NCBI GenBank assembly: GCA_002633005.1
Contig: NMRA01000041.1
Location: 811,294 to 875,293 of the forward strand
Length of the DNA: 64,000 nt
From: Phoronis australis
Lineage: Eukaryota; Phoronida; Phoronidae
Reading direction: 5' to 3'
Shown: one piece after another, positions 57,799-64,000 of the stretch
Layout: every line of letters begins with the position of its first letter
How positions within the stretch are numbered: position 1 is the first letter of the stretch
Notes under the pieces: generated by a model
What the model was told of the DNA's origin: nothing
Database searches by the model: none
What the model saw: only the letters and a program-made list of their open reading frames with translations
Made by a program: the position numbers and the translations under genes

Positions 57799-57906
57799 CA
57801 CTGTCATCTCTTCTCCGTTAACAGTCCGTTCCATGGTCATCTGGCGGTCACTTCCCACGAACTCATGGTCTTCGAGTAGTTTGTCGCCGTCGAAGGTGGC
57901 CGTTAC
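57799..57906 (-). CDS. Second lipid-binding protein exon 3
   Basis: Acceptor ATGCCACAG, donor GTG|GTAAGA, 108 nt. If the donor were not used, translation would run ten codons more to TGA at 57766, overlapping a minus-strand AATAAA at 57769-57774, so a short alternative 3' end is possible. Confidence 0.82.
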
Positions 57907-58222
57907 CTGTGGCATTATCATTAGAATTACTTCAAATAACATCCCACTGACACCATCACCATCATAATCAACTTTATCGTCATCATCACTACCATCATCA
58001 CTACCACAATCGTCGCCACTGTCATAATAGCCATCATCGTCGCCATAGCCATTCTCGTCGTCATCATTATTTTAGTGTTTTCTTCATCGCCATCACCGTA
58101 AATACTTCTTGCCTTCTCTACTTGTCATCGCTGTCCCCAAATTTGTCATCACCACCATCGTCGTCGTCATCATCATCATCTTCATCATTATCGTCATCAT
58201 CATCATCGTCATCATCATCATC

Positions 58223-58254
<32 letters not shown>

Positions 58255-61200
58255 CCGTCCTCGTTTCCATTATTTCTGTGTTTTGTTGTAACATTTCCTT
58301 ATGACCGTAGCAAGGTGGAAAGATCAACGGGTATGTGCCACCAAAACCTTATGCAACATCAAGAGAGAAATTTACACTGAAGACGGGCGAGTGTTGTGAC
58401 AAGTAGATTAAATACAAATTTTCAGGAAGAAGACTCATTTCTTTGTATGACCAACTGTTGATTTTTAGGACAACAAAATTTTCGAGTAGTGAATGGAGCA
58501 CCAGGGCCTGGTGAAAGCAACTGGCATCCTGTCCGACACCGAAAGCCGTGTCAAGCACAGACAGATTTTGGCGAAGCTGGATGTGTTGGTGTTCCTCAAT
58601 AATATTTACCTTCACGTGGACCTGTTCACATCGTATGTAGACTGAAATACACGCATTTAGGCAAATAAGGTTTTAATCTTACCAACTCTAGGTACACTTG
58701 ATACAATTCTCGATGACGACTTGGCTTACAGGCCAATCAAGTGTCTTTGTAAGGTGACCAAACGGAAGCACCGAATTGAATCAAGTACAGCCATTGTCAC
58801 CACTATCTTCGTTGTTTCATCTGAATTCTCACGTCATGCATCGTAAACACCGTCATCTGAGCTGCTTTGTTGAAGTACAGGGTGTCTATTTTCGGAGATA
58901 TCGACACCGGACGCTAGTAAGGAATTTCCTAGCAATTCTCTCTTTAGGCACTATTTAGACAAATCCGACGCCTAATCGATCCTACGTCTGACTGTGATTG
59001 CTGAAGAAAATCTATTCGCTAATTTCTTTCATAATGCCTCGATTTTAAAAATTCAAAAAACGGGTAATATTTACATGTCAATTTTAGAAACAGTCATTTC
59101 GGTGTCTTGCCTTACTTATTGTTCGTTTTTTGACTTTGAAACTTTTACGCTAAACAGGCGTAATTATTGTTCTAAAACCACCTCGACCCCCAAACCCCAC
59201 GACTCACAACACCTGGACCCACGACCTGCGGCAACAGGTATTTTTGCGCTTTTTACGCATTTCATAATCTAATTACGTCGCTGAGTGACTTTACCATAAG
59301 ACTTGCCTACAAGACTGTTAAAACAAAAACTGACGTAAGAACATGATCTGAAATAGCGGGTTGTGAGTGTGCTATTGTTGTCACAGAAATAGTTCCACGA
59401 GCGGTTATCAATAACCCTGTTCTACTAAACTTAGGGACAACGTTAACGTGTATAAACATAATTTCACGTGTTTATCATTTGCTTTCTGTCGTATACTCGT
59501 TTACAATGTACCACAAGTAACTTTGAGATGCTTTTTAGTTAATAGCTTGTTTTTTGAAACTGTATTTAATGAAGAAAGTATACAGTATATAGGCCTATTC
59601 GTGGCCTTCTCGGACTCTCCCAATATAGCTTAAATCTGCCATTCGTTGGAGAGCAGACAAGACGATTTGTAACGTTGGTAGGTCATTGATTTGGTGAGGT
59701 TGTTTTGTTCAGTGTTTTTGGCTTTCAAACGTGCCGCATCGATTTTTCTCAATTGCAAAAAAAGGGAAAATCGAGTCGAGCTCAAGGCCAGACGTGTTGG
59801 TCCTGCAAGTCAGCGCTTGTTCTATGTTCAGATCGAGTCTAGGTTCTGTAAACTGTACTCTTTCGTGGCTCGAGGTAGGCAATGATCATCGCCTCTGTTG
59901 GTCCGAACCAGAGGCGATGCAGAGGCTATAGGCGCTCTGTACGCCGGAAGCTTTTCGGCGAATTATGCCTCGCACCGACTAAACCATTAAAGTCACGCTG
60001 TTATAAATACCTTTTGCGCATAGAGGAACACCTTAGGAGGTTGTCGATGTGTTTAATTCCTTCCAACTCGAACAAATACTCCCATTATCAAACATTTTCT
60101 TCGAGCAGTCCCTATTTCAGTTCCCAAAATCGTGAACTCACCATTTTTATACAGCGCACGCTCCATTTTTTACCGCGCTCGCTAGGTGATGTGACTTCAT
60201 GACCTCAATCTGTAAATAGGCCAAAGGTGCGCCATTGCGGTCTTGTCAGTCAAATGTTCGTTTCCAAAATGCCACCACTTATACTTGTCTTTAATTGGCG
60301 TTACTTGAAACTGATTGCATTTCAATGAATTATTGTTTGTATTTGACAAAAATAAAGGCTGTTGATATGACATTTAATAGTCTTTGTGCACATATTTGAC
60401 ATTTTAATGTTTAACAACACGGCAAATGCACGGCTGGTTCCCGGCAGCACGTACGCGAAGGGCAGGAACTTCAGCTTTCAAAGTTCGCCGGTAGGTCCGC
60501 AACTTCTGACCTTCGGCCTGGTTAAAAAAATGAAAATGTTGATTTCACGATTTTGGGAACTGAAATAGGGACTGCTCGAAGAAAAAGTTTCATAACGGGA
60601 GTATTTGTTCGAGTTGAAAGGAATTAAACACATCGACAACCTCCTAAGGTGTTCCTCTATGCGCAAAAGGTATTTATCACAACGTGACTTTGATGGTTTA
60701 GTCGGTGCGAGGCATAATTCGCTGAAAAGCTTCCGGCGTACAGAGCGCCTGTAGCCTTTGCGTCGCCTCTGGTTCGGGCCAACAGAGGCGATGGTCATTG
60801 CTTAGGCTCGAGGGCCGGGGTTATGGCGGGTCGTGAGTCGAAGGGGTCGTTGATCCAAGGGTGTCGTGGGGTATGGGGGTCGAGGGGGTTTTAGAACTAT
60901 CCTCAGGCAAGCCCATGAGTAGCGAGTAGCTCTCCTCAATCCATGATGGCGCTTTCAAGCCTTTGATGTGGCGAGGACTTCGTTGAATACTCCGGAGGTA
61001 AACTTATACGTGCCAGCCTTGTTAGCGTAAGATTTACCTAATCGTGAAAACATGCTATCCTATTTGATGGTATCCGGCGTCTGAGTAATCATTTCATTGC
61101 AAACAGTTACAAGATTGGCGCATAAAACTCAGTGGACTAATTGTGTTGCAATTCACAATTAATCTTTTGGAGATTGACAAACACTCTTACCTTAATAACT

Positions 61201-61360
61201 TGTCCCGATGGCATACGACGTTCAAATGGTGTTCCTGGAGAGAACGCATTCGAGACCTCTATCGGCGTGAAGATGATATATAGCCAACTGTCGCCTTCTC
61301 GGGAAAGCTCGAACTTGGGTCTCACGGCTTTCATTCGTTCTCTAATTTGGACCGGAATAC
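57799..61360 (-). CDS. Second intracellular lipid-binding protein gene, exons 2-3
   Basis: Exon 2 (61360-61191) enters in phase 1 through a split Gly codon, has 56 whole codons and leaves at AAG|GTAAGA; exon 3 (57906-57799) has 36 codons in phase 0. Sizes and phases match the fatty-acid/retinoid-binding family and the other copy at 7258. The family pattern is visible: V-R-P then E-G-D in exon 2, F-S-P-G-T-P-F-E before an S-G-x-x-x-K exon end, and F-D-G-D-K-L opening exon 3. Exon 3 reads M-E-R-T where members have T-R-E: the ligand-binding Arg position holds Glu. Exon 1 was not found, and the last exon is only a weak candidate (57160-57207). The intron between the two exons contains the second foldback transposon. 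Confidence 0.8.
57956..58252. repeat. (ATC)n trinucleotide tract
   Basis: Imperfect ATC/GTC repeats, purest at 58150-58252. They give poly-Asp, poly-Ser and poly-Ile open frames that are artefacts. The tract lies in the intron just upstream of exon 3 of the second lipid-binding gene. Confidence 0.93.
59867..59875 (+). repeat. 9-bp target-site duplication, left copy
   Basis: GGCTCGAGG directly before the element; the same word follows it at 60805-60813. Confidence 0.9.
59876..60804. mobile_element. Foldback DNA transposon, Mutator-like, copy 2 (929 bp)
   Basis: The ends are TAGGCAATGATC and GATGGTCATTGCTTA, with inverted repeats of about 275 bp (59876-60150 and 60525-60804), and a 9-bp duplication (GGCTCGAGG) flanks it. 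The centre matches that of copy 1 in reverse orientation. Repeat-derived open frames of 106 codons in both arms are the same frame on opposite strands. It sits in the intron of the second lipid-binding protein gene. Confidence 0.93.
60805..60813 (+). repeat. 9-bp target-site duplication, right copy
   Basis: GGCTCGAGG, identical to 59867-59875. Confidence 0.9.
61191..61360 (-). CDS. Second lipid-binding protein exon 2
   Basis: Acceptor GGGATTTCAG, donor AAG|GTAAGA, 170 nt. The 153-codon frame that contains it continues upstream through the intron and should not be taken as the protein. Confidence 0.82.
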
Positions 61361-61583
61361 CTGAAATCCCATGCGCAGTCTCGTTTAACAAACGCGGTTG
61401 GCGGCATACTGAAATGTGCAATAAACTCACGACATCTGTCGTGAAAGCATTTTTATTTAGGCCACTTACCGTTATGAAAATCGGTCTAATCCGCCAGGTG
61501 TTTTTTCTCTTTAATTGGAAGTGAATCCTAAGCCAAGAAGACCTGACAGATCTCTGTTGCTTCACATGGGCGCCCGGGGGGAG

Positions 61584-62293
61584 GCTCGAACGAGCCATTT
61601 GGTGAAGTGGGCAAAAAGGTCCGCCTCAGAGAAACAAAAACTCCGAAAAAAGTACAAAACGAGGCTACTGTCGACTAAAGAGGCAGGGACTACCAAAATT
61701 CAGCGAATGCACAACTCGTATCTCTAAACGTATTCCGTGAATCTTGGTAAAAGGTCCACTCGAGTCCCCCAATTTTTTAGATTGGATGCGCGCATGAACT
61801 GCGTGTGGCCATAACTTTGACTAGACAATAACAACGAGTGTACAGTATTATAATACACTCCTTGATAATACTCGACAGTCGTGGTTTACGAAGTAAATAG
61901 GCCATTTTCGGAAGTACAGGTCACGTGGCTTTCGTTATGATGACTTCGGAATATTAGACCAGCCTACATTTCACAGAGTGAAGTTTGTCGACGAGATTCT
62001 TGAAAAAATCAAAACTTTGAGAAAATCTGTCGAACATTGTTTAGTTTCAATTACGAAACAATAATAAACAGTAAAACTAAGCAACTTTAAATTAGTCTAA
62101 CATTCATGTAGCCACGTTTTACAGTCCCTAAAGAGGATTCCAAACTCCGTTTTGGTGATTGCAACTAATCCCCGTACCGTCACCTACTAATGCATCACTG
62201 GTGTCCCATTTTAGTAATAAAAGCAAGATTCAAGTAAAAATGCATACATTTTGAGCCTCAAATTGGATTTTATGGTTCTTGGTGGGCGGTCAC
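61584..62293. repeat. Long direct repeat, copy 1
   Basis: Begins GCTCGAACGAGCCATTTGGT and matches 63284-64000 throughout with a few percent differences and small gaps. Similarity may extend further right, because copy 2 is cut by the window end. Confidence 0.93.
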
Positions 62294-62440
62294 ACCTTGC
62301 CGTTGTTGTGTAACTCGCCTAAAGCGTAAGCCAAGCTTGCCCGTTTAGCAAACTTTTAAAGGAGTTTTCAAATTGTTCTCCAATTTTTTATGAGTTGTCG
62401 AGGGATACAGATATAAGACGAAATTGATGCGTCTTGGTTG
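62129..62440. mobile_element. TTAA-type MITE, diverged copy inside the long repeat
   Basis: It starts CTAAAGAGGATTCCAAACTC, like the ends at 34401-34753, and the reverse complement of its later part (GCTTGCCCGTTTAGCAAACT) matches the interior of the copies at 25458 and 34401. The right end is not clear. Confidence 0.55.
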
Positions 62441-62449
62441 TGATTTGAG

Positions 62450-63282
62450 TCCTGTGTGCGCCTGCAACGAATGCCTAGTGTTGTATCTGCTAACTTCGTG
62501 GAATCTACACTAAAGTAGTACATGTCATACTAAGAGTTCAGGCGTATGCCTATTCATATCGCTTACGCATATACACACATACATCTTTCTCGTTTGTTTT
62601 TAGTGTTAACGCGTTTTACGGCAGACAGCTTCCTGCAGTTAGCTTACTGCACTAATTTACTGCCACCTCAGAAAACAGTTATACAGACGAGGCGTTTCAG
62701 CACTGACCGCGTGAACCGCGCTTTCTCAAAACAAAAATAACACGAAAATGGCAGAGGCAACCATTCGTTGTGGAAAGTGTAGATAAGTACCGGGCAAATG
62801 GAACAGTTGCTAACTCCGTAATAAGCAATAATATTTTATTTCAAAAACATGAAAAAGAACAACTGATTTCATTAAACCCCTCCCATCCAAACATTAAGGA
62901 ATGTATAAGTTTACTATATCAGGAAATAATGTGAATTGATTTCAACACGGGGGACCTCCAAAGGGGTTCCGTTAATTGCAAAGTTGTACTTCCACAAACA
63001 TATGAAAATAGCGACAATTAATTCCACACACTGGCTCCCTCCACCTGAGCGTCTAACACGAACTGGTGTATAATTTCACAAAAACGGGAAGGAGTGACGA
63101 ACGGTTCCATCGTCGGGAGTCCGCTCCAATCTGGGTGGCGTTACGCCTCTCAAACACGTCTGGATGTAAGAATATTAAAGTGTTAATGAGGAAAACAGAG
63201 AAAAACGTGCATTGCCTGCTAATTGAGTAAAACATTTGACCGATTCAAAGGAGAATTAAAGTAAACCTATTAAGCAGCGCGT
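62450..63282. other. Spacer between the long direct repeats
   Basis: No supported exon; exon 1 of the second lipid-binding protein may lie here but could not be placed. An undetermined base at 63283 marks the start of repeat copy 2. Confidence 0.5.
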
Positions 63283-63283
63283 N

Positions 63284-64000
63284 GCTCGAACGAGCCATTT
63301 GGTGAAGTGGGCAAAAAGGTCCTCCTCAGAGAAACAAAAACTCCGAAAAAAAACGAGACTACTGTCGACTAAAAAGGCAGGGACTACCAAAATTCAGCGA
63401 ATGCACAATTCATATCTCTAAACGTATTCCGTGAATCTTGGTAAAAGGTCCACATTCTCAAAAATTCGAGTCCCCCAATTTTTTTAGATTGGGTGCGCGC
63501 ATGAACTGCGTGTGGCCATAACTTTGACTAGACAATAACAACGAGTGTACAGTATTATAGTACACTCCTAGATAATACTCGCCAGTCTTGGTTTACGGAG
63601 TGAATGGGCCATTTTCGGAAGTACAGGTCACGTGGCTTTCTTTATGATGACTTCGGAATATTAGACCAGCCTACATTTTACAAAATAAAGTTTGTCGACG
63701 AGATTCTTGAAAAAATCAAAACTTTGAGAAAATCTGTCAAACATTGTTTAGTTTCAATTACAAAACAATAATAAACAGTAAAACTAAGCAACTTTAAATT
63801 AGTCTAACATTCATGTAGCCACGTTTTACAGTCCCTAAAGAGGATTCCAAACTCCGTTTTGGTGATTGCAACTAATCCCCGTACCGTCACCTACTAATGC
63901 ATCACTGGTGTCCCATTTTAGTAATAAAAGCAAGATTCAAGTAAAAATGCATACATTTTGAGCCTCAAATTGGATTTTATGGTTCTTGGTGGGCGGTCAC
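63284..64000. repeat. Long direct repeat, copy 2, cut by the window end
   Basis: Counterpart of 61584-62293, starting at the base after the N at 63283. Confidence 0.93.

Noticed and set aside
58109-58327. Poly-Asp, poly-Ser and poly-Ile open frames
   Set aside because: Products of an ATC trinucleotide tract.
61137-61598. 153-codon open frame taken as one protein
   Set aside because: Only 61191-61360 fits a lipid-binding exon; the upstream half is read-through of an intron with a good acceptor at 61361-61363.
1-64000. CRISPR array, operon or phage structure
   Set aside because: The tandem repeats lack unique spacers of constant length, genes are intron-split, and no bacterial-type genes occur.

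Overview
The window is nuclear DNA of an invertebrate animal. The genes are split by GT..AG introns, the exons lie in a sea of AT-rich non-coding DNA, and microsatellites, MITE-like elements and decayed LINE fragments are abundant. The gene content (EBAG9/RCAS1, intracellular lipid-binding proteins with the classic four-exon plan, secreted PAN+WSC proteins in tandem) fits a marine bilaterian, perhaps a deuterostome or lophotrochozoan. I cannot name the species. Six loci with coding capacity can be supported; almost all other long open frames are chance or repeat-derived.

Layout. 1-5 kb: no supported gene; repeat relics and dinucleotide tracts. 5.1-9.5 kb (+): an intracellular lipid-binding protein (FABP/CRABP family), exons 2-4 certain and exon 1 a candidate. 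9.8-14.65 kb (-): a five-exon, 189-residue charged coiled-coil protein that I do not recognise, converging on the FABP gene with back-to-back poly(A) signals. 15.0-17.3 kb: a LINE reverse-transcriptase relic split by a 910-bp foldback transposon with a 9-bp target duplication. 18.7-24.0 kb (+): a complete EBAG9 orthologue (four coding exons, 216 residues) with tandem arrays in two introns. 24-28.3 kb: no supported gene. 28.9-50.1 kb (-): three tandem genes for small secreted proteins (signal peptide, PAN/apple-like domain, then WSC domain), each with one phase-1 intron and a shared TATA-proximal motif; they are separated by a 435-bp satellite rich in CTCF-like cores, LINE RNase H remnants, palindromic elements and duplicated blocks. 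51-57 kb: mobile-element debris, including a 413-bp element with 6-bp target duplications. 57.8-61.4 kb (-): a second lipid-binding protein gene, represented by exons 2 and 3. 59.9-60.8 kb: a second full copy of the foldback transposon inside that gene's intron, again with a 9-bp target duplication. 61.6-64.0 kb: a long direct repeat that runs off the window.

The genes do not form one pathway. The most notable points are the PAN+WSC tandem cluster with its conserved core promoter, two divergent lipid-binding proteins altered at classic ligand-contact positions, two mobile elements defined by exact target duplications, a satellite carrying an array of CTCF-like cores, an intronic minisatellite that is an array of GATA-type sites, and single-N positions that coincide with duplicated blocks and so look like assembly joins. 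Splice sites were placed by eye from consensus and family exon structure; no transcript evidence was available.
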